Below, in pieces: positions 7,265 to 16,223 of a stretch of DNA of 55,051 nt (positions are counted from its first letter, which is position 1; every line of letters begins with the position of its first letter). A model generated the notes under the pieces. The model worked only from the letters and a program-made list of their open reading frames with translations. It was not told the DNA's origin and made no database searches. The stretch lies in the NCBI GenBank assembly GCA_039193195.1, contig JBCCWS010000037.1, positions 1 through 55,051 of the forward strand, read 5' to 3'. The position numbers were made by a program, and so were the translations under genes. This stretch comes from Pseudomonadota bacterium. Its GTDB lineage: Bacteria; Pseudomonadota; Gammaproteobacteria; Steroidobacterales; JBCBZW01.

Positions 7265-9922
7265 CTAATCGATCTCATCGCCATCGAGGATACCGTCTTC
7301 ATCGCGGTCGATCCCCATGCGCTCACCGCTCCCGGGCGGCACGCAGGTAAAGGTAAGCGATTGACCGGGGCGCTGACTAATTTCCAATAGTGAACGAATC
7401 GATAGCGTTCCATCGCTGGCTCGGTCTGTGCGGAACTGGCCGCTGGCGTCTCGCACTGCCCCTCGCGCCGCACCTCCCCAACTGCCCTTAACGATCAAGT
7501 CACACGCGGGACGCGGCGACGTCACCGCCGCCTGCTGCAGCAAGCTCACCAGCTGGCTCCGCACCCGGCCGATGTTGCCCTGGCGCAAGGTGACCTGCTG
7601 ACCGACCACGGGGAGCAGCTCGGCGTCTGCCGCCATCAGAAAGCTCACCACCTCGCGACGCTGAGCATCGTCATCGAGAGTGAAGTCCTGGAGGAAGTTC
7701 AACAACGTGTCCCAGGCGCCGTCGTGGGTAAAGCCAAAGCCGCGGATTTGCTCGCCCAGCATCGGAAAATCCTGATCATCCACGCCGCGCGAGCGACCGA
7801 AGAAGCCCACCTTCGTGTACAGGTTGCGAATGTGAGGGATCTTCAACGGCTGAATGACGAGGGGGCCTTCGAGATCGATGACCGAGAAGCCATTGGTGCC
7901 GAACTTGCCGGCTGCGACGTCCACCACGTGGCAGTCGTTGCAGGTGAAGGGCTCGCTCGACACCACCGAGAGAAAGGCGTCGAAGCCGCGCTGCTGCACA
8001 GGCGTTAGCTGGTTGTTGAGGGTGCGTACGGGGTTCGGCGGGTAGTGGATCGTGAGGGCGAACTCGGCGAAGGCCTGCATCTCGTTCGGCGCCAGCACAG
8101 TCTCGCGCCCGAGCAGCGCGGCGAAGGATCCATTGAAGGCACGAAACGCGGCCTCTTCATCGAGAAAATCCTGCCCCTCGGGGTCATTGGCACCGGAGCG
8201 ATCCCCGCGCCAATGCATGGGACCCTGGTTGTTCAGACCGCGCAGGCTCTGCGTGGCCATCGGCCCCTTCATCGGATGGAAGTCGCGCGCCGTACCAGGC
8301 GGCACCTGCCGCATCAGCGGATTCAAGTTCTCCAGCACACTGCCGTCCGGATCGCCGAGATCCCAGGCCAGGTGATCCAGGTCGCCGAAGATATGGCAGC
8401 CGGCACAGGAGGAATCGCCGCGAGAGGAGGTGTGGCGCGCATCGTAGAGGAAACGCCGACCGTCGGTGACCACCGCGGGTTCTGGGCTGTACAGGGAGAC
8501 CGCACCAATCTCCGTCGCGCTGTCCAGATCCACCACAGAGATGCTGTTGTTGAAGCGCGTAAGCACATAGAGGCGGTTGCGCTGCTCGTCGAGCACCATG
8601 CCACTCGGGCCGCCACCGCTCAGCTCGACGTGGTTGGCGGGATCCGGCGTGAAGGTGTCGGCGATGAGCTCGCCCGTGTTGAAGATGCCGATCTTCGCCG
8701 ACCCGAAAGCTGCGACGTAGAGCCGGTCGCCGGCCGGGTTCAGCACCATCTGGAGGGGAGTCGCCAGGCTGGCCGCGTTCTCCTCGGGCGTACCGAGGAT
8801 GCGGTCGTAGTCGATGTGCTTATTCAGGTGGCGAGGCAGTACGGCATTGCCGCTATCGAGATCGATAACGGTGATGCGATTCTCGATGAAGTGACCGCGC
8901 ACGGTGGTGGGAGAGAACTCCCCGGAGCCCTCGAAGCGCACGATGTTGCGTGCGTCGAGGTTGCTCACGAACAGCGCACCGCCGCTCGGGCTCACCACCA
9001 TGTTGAACAGCGTGGTGCCCACGCCGCTGATGCGGTCGATCACCGCCGGCGTCTCAGCGGCGGCGTCGAGCACGAAGACGTCGTAGTCCGGCAGGGTCAT
9101 GCGCACGCTCGGCGTCCATTCCACCCCGTTGCCGTCGAACCAGCGGTTCTGCTCGTCGGCCTGCACGATCAAGCTGATGTCGAGCGGCGCCGGCTCGCCG
9201 TCCACATTTTCTTGCGGATCGCCGATCAGGCCCTGCACCGTGTCGCGGTGGAGCACGCTGGTCTTGTTGCCCGAATGGAAGACGCCCACGTAGACGCGAG
9301 TGCCGTCCAGCGACGCCGCTAAGGGACGCGGCGTGTCCCCGAACATCTGCACCACGATTGGAGGCGCGCCACGATCGTTGGCATCGAACACCCAGACGTC
9401 CGTTCGACCTTCGCTCGCCAGCGCATCGAAGGTCGACGGTGAGTGCTGGCCGCGGTGGGCGGTGGTGATGAAGGCGCGATCGCCGTTAGCCCCCGCAAAC
9501 ACGATGTCCCGCGGCTCGTCCCCCACCAGCAGCGTATCCACCACCCGGGGGATGCGGTCCGCGAAGGACAGGTCGACGATGCTGATGGAGTCAGAAAGAT
9601 GGTTGACCACCCACACTTCGGTCGCGCTGCGCGCGGCCACGGCCACCGGTTCCATACCGACAGGTACGCTGGCCACGTGAACCAGGGCTGCTGGCGTGAC
9701 AGCGAAAACCTCAAGGCGATTGTCCGGCGTGTTGGCCACGAACAGGCGGTTCCTGTCCGAGGACAAGGCCATCGGCCGGACCTGGCCGGACTCGAAGTTG
9801 ACGAAGCTGGCCTGGGCGAAGGTGGGGTTGGCGCCACCCAGTGCCATGAGCGCAATTGCAAGTCGGACAACCCAAGCAGTTAGGGGCCGTCGGTGTAGTC
9901 CTTGGGACTCGGGAAAGGCCAT
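7265..9922 (-). CDS. Secreted beta-propeller fused to a di-haem cytochrome c (MauG/CcpA-like)
   Basis: 885 residues from ATG 9922, chosen because GGGAGGAGGCGG lies just upstream and a signal peptide follows at once (LAIALMALGGANPTFAQA); an upstream in-frame ATG gives an implausible basic leader. Residues about 35-480 are YVTN/YncE-type propeller repeats (NRLFVANTPDNRLEVF, AIDRISG). Residues about 490-860 are a di-haem peroxidase-like module with two haem sites, CAGCH near 505 and CNDCH near 661, and the family-like SLRGLNNQGPMHWRGDRS. The C-terminus has an acidic DRDEDGILDGDE stretch that could bind calcium. Family knowledge: periplasmic electron transfer, peroxide reduction or cofactor/protein oxidation. 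The electron donor and substrate cannot be read from sequence. Confidence 0.85.
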   Translation of the reverse strand: MAFPESQGLHRRPLTAWVVRLAIALMALGGANPTFAQASFVNFESGQVRPMALSSDRNRLFVANTPDNRLEVFAVTPAALVHVASVPVGMEPVAVAARSATEVWVVNHLSDSISIVDLSFADRIPRVVDTLLVGDEPRDIVFAGANGDRAFITTAHRGQHSPSTFDALASEGRTDVWVFDANDRGAPPIVVQMFGDTPRPLAASLDGTRVYVGVFHSGNKTSVLHRDTVQGLIGDPQENVDGEPAPLDISLIVQADEQNRWFDGNGVEWTPSVRMTLPDYDVFVLDAAAETPAVIDRISGVGTTLFNMVVSPSGGALFVSNLDARNIVRFEGSGEFSPTTVRGHFIENRITVIDLDSGNAVLPRHLNKHIDYDRILGTPEENAASLATPLQMVLNPAGDRLYVAAFGSAKIGIFNTGELIADTFTPDPANHVELSGGGPSGMVLDEQRNRLYVLTRFNNSISVVDLDSATEIGAVSLYSPEPAVVTDGRRFLYDARHTSSRGDSSCAGCHIFGDLDHLAWDLGDPDGSVLENLNPLMRQVPPGTARDFHPMKGPMATQSLRGLNNQGPMHWRGDRSGANDPEGQDFLDEEAAFRAFNGSFAALLGRETVLAPNEMQAFAEFALTIHYPPNPVRTLNNQLTPVQQRGFDAFLSVVSSEPFTCNDCHVVDVAAGKFGTNGFSVIDLEGPLVIQPLKIPHIRNLYTKVGFFGRSRGVDDQDFPMLGEQIRGFGFTHDGAWDTLLNFLQDFTLDDDAQRREVVSFLMAADAELLPVVGQQVTLRQGNIGRVRSQLVSLLQQAAVTSPRPACDLIVKGSWGGAARGAVRDASGQFRTDRASDGTLSIRSLLEISQRPGQSLTFTCVPPGSGERMGIDRDEDGILDGDEID

Positions 9923-10403
9923 GGACCGCCTCCTCCCTAGCGTGCGAATGGATGAGTGCCGGCTCGCGCTAGGGGCGCTGCCGCGTTGGTTCTCGTTATC
10001 CTGTCGGCCGCCCGCTGTGCTGCAGGCGCGAGCGTTCCCCCGGTCACGGGGAGCTGACTCTCTCCTGAATCTGGCTCCCGACCGTGTGCCCATCGACACC
10101 TCAGACTAGCACGTCCAGACGCGGTAACGAGCGTCGCTCAACGGCATCGTTCGGGATGCGTGCTCACACCTTGCGTTGGTACCTCTCGTCGACGGCATTC
10201 ACAGGAGGAAATCGAGCAGCGACGGATGGACTCTACAGAAGCCTCCTCCGCGCAGCTTCTCTTTGGGCTCAGAAGCCTAATTACTTTGTCAGCTTAAACA
10301 GCAGAGACGTTTCCAGCTACGGCGGTGCTCCATTGACCCGCTCGGCGTAAACTCGCCCCAGCGCCGCGTTGGTGATATCGACCGCCCGGGCACGCCACGG
10401 CTC
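9923..10403. other. Intergenic region upstream of the propeller-cytochrome gene
   Basis: No gene, RNA or repeat is apparent. Apart from the purine-rich ribosome-binding site at 9928-9940 for the gene starting at 9922, nothing stands out. It also contains the short 3' flank of the AraC-family gene ending at 10404. Confidence 0.4.
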
Positions 10404-11174
10404 CTACCCCACTTCGAAGCATGTCGGCCGGCGAAACACCTTGGCCGGCGTGACTCCATAAGCCTTGCGGAAACTGTGGCTGAAGTGGGCGCTATCGGAA
10501 AAGCCTGCCTCCAGGGCGGCGTGCGTCAGCGTGTCGCAGCGATGGAGGGCCCGTTGCGCCACCAGCAGGCGGTACCAAGTCCGATAGCGGCGGTAGGGCA
10601 TTTGCATCTGTTCGCCGAACAGGTAGAGCAATCGGGATGCGGACAGCCCCGTGAGGCGCGCCAACTCATGCTGGCGGAAGTTGCGAGTGGGCTCGCGCCG
10701 AATCAACTCCAGCATCTGGCACACCCTTGGATCCAGAGCCAGCGATTGCAAGCTCCTGGCGCGAAGACGTTCGTCCAGCGCCACCTTCGCCGCGTCGCGC
10801 CCGGCTATGGACTCATAGAGTGCGTGCATGCAAGTCACCCAGTCCGGCGCATCCGCAACGATCACCCGCTGCGGGCTTGCAGGCAACGACTGCAGGAGGG
10901 CCTGATAGTCGGCGCTATCGCGCTCGACAAACAGCTTGCCATCGACAGACCCACCGAAGTCGACCGTGTGCTCGGTGTTCGGCGCGACGAAGGCAACGCG
11001 CGCGCGACGCGGCGCCATGCCGGGAGCGGCGATCGTGAAAGGCGCGTAGATCCCAACGTGTAACGCGCCAGCGCCGTACCGCCGCAACGAGAGAGAGTTC
11101 GACGGGCCCATACACAACGCGCGCGTAGACCAAAGGTAGATCTGACGATGCTGGGGCAACGCGATGCGGCCCAT
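10404..11174 (-). CDS. AraC-family transcriptional regulator
   Basis: 256 residues from ATG 11174, preceded by AGAGGG at good spacing; a GTG at 11243 would add 23 residues but its purine run sits too close. The N-terminal half is a cupin-type ligand-binding region. The C-terminus (about 165-255) is a two-helix-turn-helix AraC domain: ELARLTGLSASRLLYLFGEQ is the first and AALEAGFSDSAHFSHSFRKA the second, followed by YGVTPAKVFR. Family knowledge: ligand-responsive activator. A cupin gene is transcribed divergently 111 bp away and is the obvious candidate target. The effector is unknown. Confidence 0.9.
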   Translation of the reverse strand: MGRIALPQHRQIYLWSTRALCMGPSNSLSLRRYGAGALHVGIYAPFTIAAPGMAPRRARVAFVAPNTEHTVDFGGSVDGKLFVERDSADYQALLQSLPASPQRVIVADAPDWVTCMHALYESIAGRDAAKVALDERLRARSLQSLALDPRVCQMLELIRREPTRNFRQHELARLTGLSASRLLYLFGEQMQMPYRRYRTWYRLLVAQRALHRCDTLTHAALEAGFSDSAHFSHSFRKAYGVTPAKVFRRPTCFEVG

Positions 11175-11285
11175 AGTGCTGCCCTCTGCGAACACTGGCT
11201 TACTACAGCAGTGAGTTTCTACAAGTAACCCCTTCGGCGCCACTCCTATGATGGATCGAGAAAATGATAGTCAGGAGTATCCACT

Positions 11286-11729
11286 GTGACCAGCGCCGAA
11301 CCCTTCGATCCTGCGACGCTCACTTGGCATCGTTTGGGTGACTTCGAACACTTCGTCTTCGCAATGCTCAGCGTGGATCGCGAACGTCGCTTGGTCGATG
11401 CGATCCTCAAGTTCGACGGGCCCGAGGCGATTTTCCTGCATCGTCACCTGGCGCATACGAACACCTTCGTCGTACAGGGCGAGCACGTCATCCACGAGCC
11501 CGACGGGCAAGTGCGCGAACGTCGAGCCGTCGGCAGCTTCACACGCAGTCCCGCCGACCCCGCGCCCCATCGGGAGAGCGGCGGTGAGAACGGCGCAGTG
11601 GTGCTCTACCACCTACGAGGCACACAGGATACGATGTTCGAGATCCTCAACGACGCGCTGCAGGTCGTGGGGACACTGGGGGTACAAGACTTCCACGCAG
11701 CATTAGAAGCACAGGGAGGAGCAACTTGA
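11286..11729 (+). CDS. Cupin-fold protein
   Basis: 147 residues from a GTG start; AGGAG lies 8 nt upstream and no better ATG exists. The central part fits a small cupin: metal-ligand-like histidines in FLHRHLAHTNTFVVQGEHVI and a second strand set ending GAVVLYHLRGTQDTMFEIL. No signal peptide. Related cupins bind metal and act as small dioxygenases, isomerases or sensors; the reaction cannot be assigned. It is divergent from the AraC gene, so control by that regulator is likely. Confidence 0.75.
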   Translation: MTSAEPFDPATLTWHRLGDFEHFVFAMLSVDRERRLVDAILKFDGPEAIFLHRHLAHTNTFVVQGEHVIHEPDGQVRERRAVGSFTRSPADPAPHRESGGENGAVVLYHLRGTQDTMFEILNDALQVVGTLGVQDFHAALEAQGGAT

Positions 11730-11794
11730 GCCGCTGGGCTAACGCAGTGGTCGCGTAGAGGCCTCTCGCAGCACGGCGATTCCAAGAGGAGTCG

Positions 11795-11949
11795 TTGCTT
11801 GCTGCCGCCGCCGCAACCCTTGAAGCGCAAGGAGTCAAACTTGCGCAGTCCACAGAGAAGGTGGCCGAGCTTCGTGCTCACATCGTCGAGACGAGGAGGC
11901 GCTGTTCGAGGACAAGCGCCTCCTTGAGAACTGGCCCAGTTTCCTATGA
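11795..11949 (+). pseudogene. C-terminal remnant of a second SPINDLY/GT41 glycosyltransferase, frameshifted
   Basis: Translation from 11795 gives LLAAAAATLEAQGVKLAQ then STEKVAELRAHIV. After one missing base near 11891 it continues EEALFEDKRLLENWPSFL and ends at TGA 11947. This aligns with the intact enzyme at about 6370-6520 (AEALEAKAVELARSEEKLA, then LEGCIVANKEALFED). Both the 5' part and the frame are lost, so it cannot be functional. Its stop lies 6 bp from the stop of the convergent PEP-CTERM paralogue. Confidence 0.75.
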
Positions 11950-11955
11950 CGATAG

Positions 11956-12621
11956 CTATGCCAGATGAACCGGACTCAAACCTGACGGTGGATCGCTAGC
12001 CCCTCGCCAGCGCCTCAGCAACCAGACGCCCGTGAGGCCCAGGGCAAGCATCGGCAGCGTCTTGGGCTCTGGTACGCCGATCGGTGTGAGCTCGAAATCC
12101 ACGACGACTTCCGGGCCGAAGGTGAAGAACCCGTCTCTGTCCACCACACCTTCGAACGTCAGGGAGTTTTGCGTGAAGCTGACGCTGTCGATGCCGGTGC
12201 CGCTGCCCAACACATCGACGATTTCGCCGTCCAGACCAATCCAATCGAGGTCGCTGATCATCAGAGAGATGTCTGATCCTACGGCCAGACCGAGCAGTTG
12301 AAGATTGAAGTCCAAGACAGCGTCTTCTTCGTCTTGGGACCAATCAAAGATATCGAAGCGCAGCGTCCGGATATCAGCACCTCCCAGGGTGTCGACGGCG
12401 TCAAGGCCCAGATCCTGTCGCCCGAGCCCCGTTACCTCGATATCGCTGGTCACGGTCTCACCGTTGACGGTGAGTTCGTAAGTGAAGGTATCGCCGACTA
12501 GGAACAGGCTCGCCGACGCGGGTGCTGCAACTAGCGCCGAGGCGACTATCGCAGTCGCGCCAACAGCTTTAGCAACAGCTGATCGGAGACACGGTGGGTT
12601 CTCTCTTTCTTTGAGTTTCAT
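11956..12621 (-). CDS. PEP-CTERM sorting domain protein (paralogue of 3628-4299)
   Basis: 221 residues. Signal peptide 1-38 (basic MKLKERE start, hydrophobic core, PASAS). The middle domain closely follows the product of 3628-4299: GETVTSDIEVTGLG, DFNLQLLGLAVGSD and DLDWIGLDGEI. The C-terminus has VPEP, a hydrophobic helix and RRWRG, a PEP-CTERM exosortase signal. The same TGAGG-18-CGTAT element lies about 70 bp upstream of both paralogues. The gene is tail-to-tail with the SPINDLY remnant, so gene order is rearranged relative to the first locus. Function unknown; an exported matrix or surface protein is inferred. Confidence 0.85.
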   Translation of the reverse strand: MKLKERENPPCLRSAVAKAVGATAIVASALVAAPASASLFLVGDTFTYELTVNGETVTSDIEVTGLGRQDLGLDAVDTLGGADIRTLRFDIFDWSQDEEDAVLDFNLQLLGLAVGSDISLMISDLDWIGLDGEIVDVLGSGTGIDSVSFTQNSLTFEGVVDRDGFFTFGPEVVVDFELTPIGVPEPKTLPMLALGLTGVWLLRRWRGASDPPSGLSPVHLA

Positions 12622-12680
12622 TCGCCTACGGTCCTTTTACTATCGTTTGTAGCGCGAGCATGGGCCGCCGAGCGATACGC

Positions 12681-12720
12681 CCCCTCTTTTGAATACGTAG
12701 TCCGAGGGTGAAATGCCTCA
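12681..12720 (-). promoter_or_regulatory. Putative promoter shared by sorting-signal protein genes (copy 2)
   Basis: On the minus strand TGAGG (12720-12716) and CGTAT (12697-12693) are 18 bp apart, matching copy 1 at 3531-3558. A purine-rich AAAAGAGGGGGCG follows, like AAGTGGAGCG in copy 1. The distance to the ATG at 12621 is 71 nt, against 69 nt in copy 1. Confidence 0.4.
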
Positions 12721-12873
12721 CAAATGACGCTGGCCGCCACCGGCGGATGAATTCCCGGAGTCACCGAGGAACAGAAACAGTGTGCCTGTGTCGGTGACCC
12801 ACCTAGCGCCCGGCTGCTTTTAGCGCCTGTGGGGTAAGCCTCGCCTCTTCAACCAGGCTCGCCAAGACTAAAA

Positions 12874-12912
12874 TGCAGGGCTTTTCTGACCGTTTTCGTA
12901 TGAAAAAGTGAA
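12874..12912 (+). promoter_or_regulatory. Putative promoter shared by sorting-signal protein genes (copy 3, weaker)
   Basis: TGCAG (12874-12878), 18 bp, then TTTTCGTATG (12893-12902) and AAAAAGTGAAGGGC. TTTTCGTATG is identical to copy 1. The distance to the gene start at 13088 is longer, about 186 nt. Confidence 0.3.
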
Positions 12913-13087
12913 GGGCTTGGAAAGGCCGCTGCAGCCCGCCTCACTCGACAGTCAGGGAAGAAGGAATATGTGCGCAAAGACTCATCCATACTGCATCGCA
13001 CTTCGCCCGTGGGCGGATCCCGGCTCGATGCGCGGGGCCGCATTGGGCGGAAGTGGGCGTTGGTCACGGCGAAAGAGGGAGGACGGA

Positions 13088-13927
13088 ATGACGCAGTTGA
13101 GCTTGTCCAGCGCCAAGCGCGTGAGTGATAACACGTGGGGGCTGCGCGACGACCGACTCCTTCCACTTCGTCGTGTGTTGACCGCATCGGCAGTGGCATT
13201 CGCGGGCGCCCTAAGTAGCCCCGTCGGCGCAGCCACACTCGAGTTCGATTTTGACGCGCCCATCGATCCGGAGGACGCGGTGGTGTTCGAACTCCCGAGC
13301 GGCGAGTTCTCCACTCCCCACGTGTCGGGCGGGGTCTTGACCCTCTCAGACGATCTGTCTCCCGACCAAGGCGGTGCGGTTTCAATCGGCTTCCTACCCT
13401 TTGGCGTGGACGCGTCAGACGTCATTGTCGATGTCGTGGCGAACGCCACGGGAGGCACCCAGGACCGCGTCCTGCTGCTCGCTCGCCTCGACCTAGAGAC
13501 CGGAGCAGCCTACTCCGCCGGCGTGGACTTCTCGACGATGGAACTGGTGCTCTCGCGTACCGAAGCGAACGGGGTTGAGACTCTGGCGACGAGTCTCTCG
13601 GCCGGTTTGAGCAATGACGAGGCGTATCAGCTGCGTTTCTCCGTGTTTGACAACCTGCTCGCACTGCAGGTGTTCAGCCTGTCTGGAGAACTCCTCGACA
13701 GTATCGCGGTGACCGATGACGACAATGCTCCGCTGGGTGCTGGCGGCGTGGGGATTGCGATCGACCAAAGCGGCGCCCCCGGAAGCGGAGCGTTCGTCCT
13801 CAATGCAACCTTCGATGACCTTGCCGTGACCGCCGTGCCGCTGCCGGCGTCGGGGTGGCTGTTCGCGGCCGGGCTCGGGTTCTTGATGCGTACGCGGGCC
13901 ATCAAACGCGTCAGGCGTCTCGCGTAG
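13088..13927 (+). CDS. VPLPA-CTERM exported protein
   Basis: 279 residues from ATG 13088, preceded by GGGAGGACGGA. An in-frame extension to 12908 looks non-coding. A signal peptide ends near residue 53 (VAFAGALSSPVGAAT). The body is a beta-rich jelly-roll/LamG-like domain (LEFDFDAPIDPEDAVVFELP ... FDDLAVTAVP). The C-terminus, VPLPASGWLFAAGLGFLMRT plus a basic tail, is the VPLPA variant of the exosortase-processed tripartite signal and differs from the PEP motifs of its neighbours. The ligand is unknown; polysaccharide binding is possible from the fold guess only. Confidence 0.8.
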   Translation: MTQLSLSSAKRVSDNTWGLRDDRLLPLRRVLTASAVAFAGALSSPVGAATLEFDFDAPIDPEDAVVFELPSGEFSTPHVSGGVLTLSDDLSPDQGGAVSIGFLPFGVDASDVIVDVVANATGGTQDRVLLLARLDLETGAAYSAGVDFSTMELVLSRTEANGVETLATSLSAGLSNDEAYQLRFSVFDNLLALQVFSLSGELLDSIAVTDDDNAPLGAGGVGIAIDQSGAPGSGAFVLNATFDDLAVTAVPLPASGWLFAAGLGFLMRTRAIKRVRRLA

Positions 13928-14441
13928 CGATTGATTGGCATCTGTTGTGGGCGTGGCATGCTTCGCAGCGTTAGCCGGTTTGGTGAACAAGCTCACCCCA
14001 TCGTTGGGTATCGCGGTGTTGAGCACGGGCGGGTAAGAGGAAAGCACTTGCGCGTGTCGTGGCCTCCTTTGCCTTGAGCGCCACGAGTGGATCAGGTGCT
14101 ATCGCGCCTTATTGCAATCGATGGAGCGATAGCTTGCACAACATGCAAATGCGGGGGATCGCTCGGAGGCTTCTGCCAGCTCGCAGCCCACGAACAGAGA
14201 CTGGCTCGGCAAGACACGCCTAGGCGGAGGGGTACCTGGGCCATCTGCGATACCTGACGCTGTTGCTCATACCGAATTGTAGAAGGGCACTGTACCGCCT
14301 TGCGAGGCGCAGTAGCGGTTGATGCGCGAAAGCGCCGCGAGACGCTGCTTCGGCAACCGGGAGAGTATCCCTTTCGCCGGCTTAGCGCCCAGGCGCCGAA
14401 GCTGGCAGCGATCGCCGCTGGGTCGGCGACCGGCGAAAACG
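13928..14441. other. Intergenic region, possible gene scrap on the minus strand
   Basis: I see no intact gene. A minus-strand frame at 14267-14400 (LPKQRLAALSRINRYCASQG ending at TGA 14267) has GC-rich third positions and could be a scrap of a coding sequence, but I recognise no family. The rest holds nothing identifiable. Confidence 0.3.
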
Positions 14442-16223
14442 CTACTCGTTCGAAGGCACATTCCGGCGCAGTACGCCGAGTGGGCCGTTGGTATTGATCA
14501 CGTTCAGGTCGGCTGAGATCACGCCGCGAGTGGCTACGGGCATGCCTGCCGGGGTGTCGAAGCCCAGTGAGAGGCGATTGCCCGAGCGCTGCCCGTACAC
14601 GGGCAGTTCACGATTTTGCAAGAGGATGCTGCCGGTAATCCGGCCCTCGCCCCGTTCGAATAGGACGACCTCCGCGGCGAGGCCGCTGGCGCGGAAGCTA
14701 CCCCCAACGCCACTCGGTACGGCCAGCGCGGGTAGCGTCATTCGATAGATCATGTCGGCAGATTCGTCCGCGACTGCAAAGGTCACGCCATCGCCAAGCC
14801 CAGTGACGCCGTTGGGGAGAATGGACAGGCCGGCCAGGTCGAAGTCCAGCACTATCTGCCCTTTGCTATCGAAAACGAATGCCTGGCTACCACCAGCCCC
14901 CTCGTTGCCGCTATCGAGTACGAGTGCGTGGCCCGTAGCAGAATCGAAGGCGACGGCTTCCGCGGCATCAACCCCGGACTCCACTCCGCCAATGCTGAGC
15001 GCGAAAGTGCGCAGCAGATTGCACTCCAGGTCCAGGACTGCGCCAGCGCGCCCGTTTTCATCGGTGATCAGCAAAGACTCCAATCCCGGGATCGATGCCA
15101 GTCCCTTCGGAGTTGAGAACCCAAGTGAACCGTAGTCGCAACCCGTGGTTAGCTCGTCTGTCTGCAGATCGAAATAGCGCAGCTGATCCCCGCCGAAGAA
15201 GGCCAGTTGCTTCGACCCGGCCAGGTAGGCAACGGAAAACGAGTAAACAAAGCCGAATAGGTCGCGAGTGCTGTTGAGCGCGCAGCTTTCAGCGTCCGCC
15301 AGGAAGAAATGATCCCCATCGATCCAGACGATTTCATTGGTTTCGGCGATGAAGGTCAGGCCTTCGGGTCTTGTTGAGCCGAGCGCCGCTGTGTCGCACA
15401 ACGGCTCTACCTTGCCCCTGATATCCAACCTGAACAGCATTCCGCTCTGACGGTCGACGACGTATAAGCGGTCCTCGGCGGGCGAGAACGCCAGGCCTTC
15501 GATTGTATTGGCGCCGAAGCCGAGGGAAGTGTTGAGCTGATCGGCCGGTGAGAAATCGTTGCCGTCGGCGAGATAGATGAAATCGTTGAGGTCGTCGGCA
15601 ATTAGAAAAACGTCGCGAGTCGGATCATAGGTAATGCCCGACGAGTGTCCGGCATAGAGCGGGGACAGACTGAACAGGTCGACCACTTCGCAGGCACCGC
15701 CGGCGATCTCGCTGCGGTCAACCACGAAAGCGGTGTCGAGCTCTTCGTCGGTAATGACGAAGGTATCATCGACAGCACGGTAAGCGATCCCTGTTGCGGA
15801 GGTCGCGCCGATCGCTGCCAGGTCGCACCACCCGACGACCGATCCGTCGCGGTTGACGAAGTGCAGTTGGTCGAAATCGCTCTCGACAAGCGCGAACCCA
15901 TCGTTGAGTTCGTCGTAAGCCACCCCCTGGGGTACGAAAAATCCGGCCGCTTCGGTGGTGAATGACGAGTCGATCTCGCAGTCCTGCGTGATCAGGTAGA
16001 TGGCGAAGCGATCGGCCAACGCGAGCAACTGCTCATCGGGTACGAAGCTGAGCCCAGAGGGGCTAAAGAGTCCCAGGTCATTGAGGCTGCAGGTATTCTC
16101 AGTGATGGGAATGCGGTTGCCCACGGGCGGGGTAAGCTGGGTTGCCCGAGTCGGTTCGCTCGCATGCGCGGTTGAAAGGGGGGCGAGTAGCGCAAGTGCT
16201 AGAGCGATTTCGAATGGCTTCAT
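14442..16223 (-). CDS. Secreted beta-propeller protein (SdiA-regulated/NHL-like)
   Basis: 593 residues. The signal peptide is MKPFEIALALALLAPLSTAH (1-22). The rest is built of repeating blades of about 45-60 residues of the type GLSFVPDEQLLALADR / GVAYDELNDGFALVES / GIAYRAVDDTFVITDE / GLAFSPAEDRLYVVDR / GLTFIAETNEIVWIDG, typical of SdiA-regulated or NHL-like six- or seven-bladed propellers. About 90 C-terminal residues form a separate beta-rich end. No catalytic motif is visible and there is no sorting tail, so a periplasmic or secreted binding role is inferred. It is transcribed alone. Confidence 0.75.
   Translation of the reverse strand: MKPFEIALALALLAPLSTAHASEPTRATQLTPPVGNRIPITENTCSLNDLGLFSPSGLSFVPDEQLLALADRFAIYLITQDCEIDSSFTTEAAGFFVPQGVAYDELNDGFALVESDFDQLHFVNRDGSVVGWCDLAAIGATSATGIAYRAVDDTFVITDEELDTAFVVDRSEIAGGACEVVDLFSLSPLYAGHSSGITYDPTRDVFLIADDLNDFIYLADGNDFSPADQLNTSLGFGANTIEGLAFSPAEDRLYVVDRQSGMLFRLDIRGKVEPLCDTAALGSTRPEGLTFIAETNEIVWIDGDHFFLADAESCALNSTRDLFGFVYSFSVAYLAGSKQLAFFGGDQLRYFDLQTDELTTGCDYGSLGFSTPKGLASIPGLESLLITDENGRAGAVLDLECNLLRTFALSIGGVESGVDAAEAVAFDSATGHALVLDSGNEGAGGSQAFVFDSKGQIVLDFDLAGLSILPNGVTGLGDGVTFAVADESADMIYRMTLPALAVPSGVGGSFRASGLAAEVVLFERGEGRITGSILLQNRELPVYGQRSGNRLSLGFDTPAGMPVATRGVISADLNVINTNGPLGVLRRNVPSNE

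Noticed and set aside
8045-9322. 425-codon plus-strand ORF
   Set aside because: It is antisense to the propeller-cytochrome gene, is rich in His/Arg/Ala from mirrored codons and has no family signal.
14267-14461. 64-codon minus-strand ORF after the propeller gene
   Set aside because: Coding-like codons only in part, no recognisable family; kept only as a possible scrap in the intergenic note.
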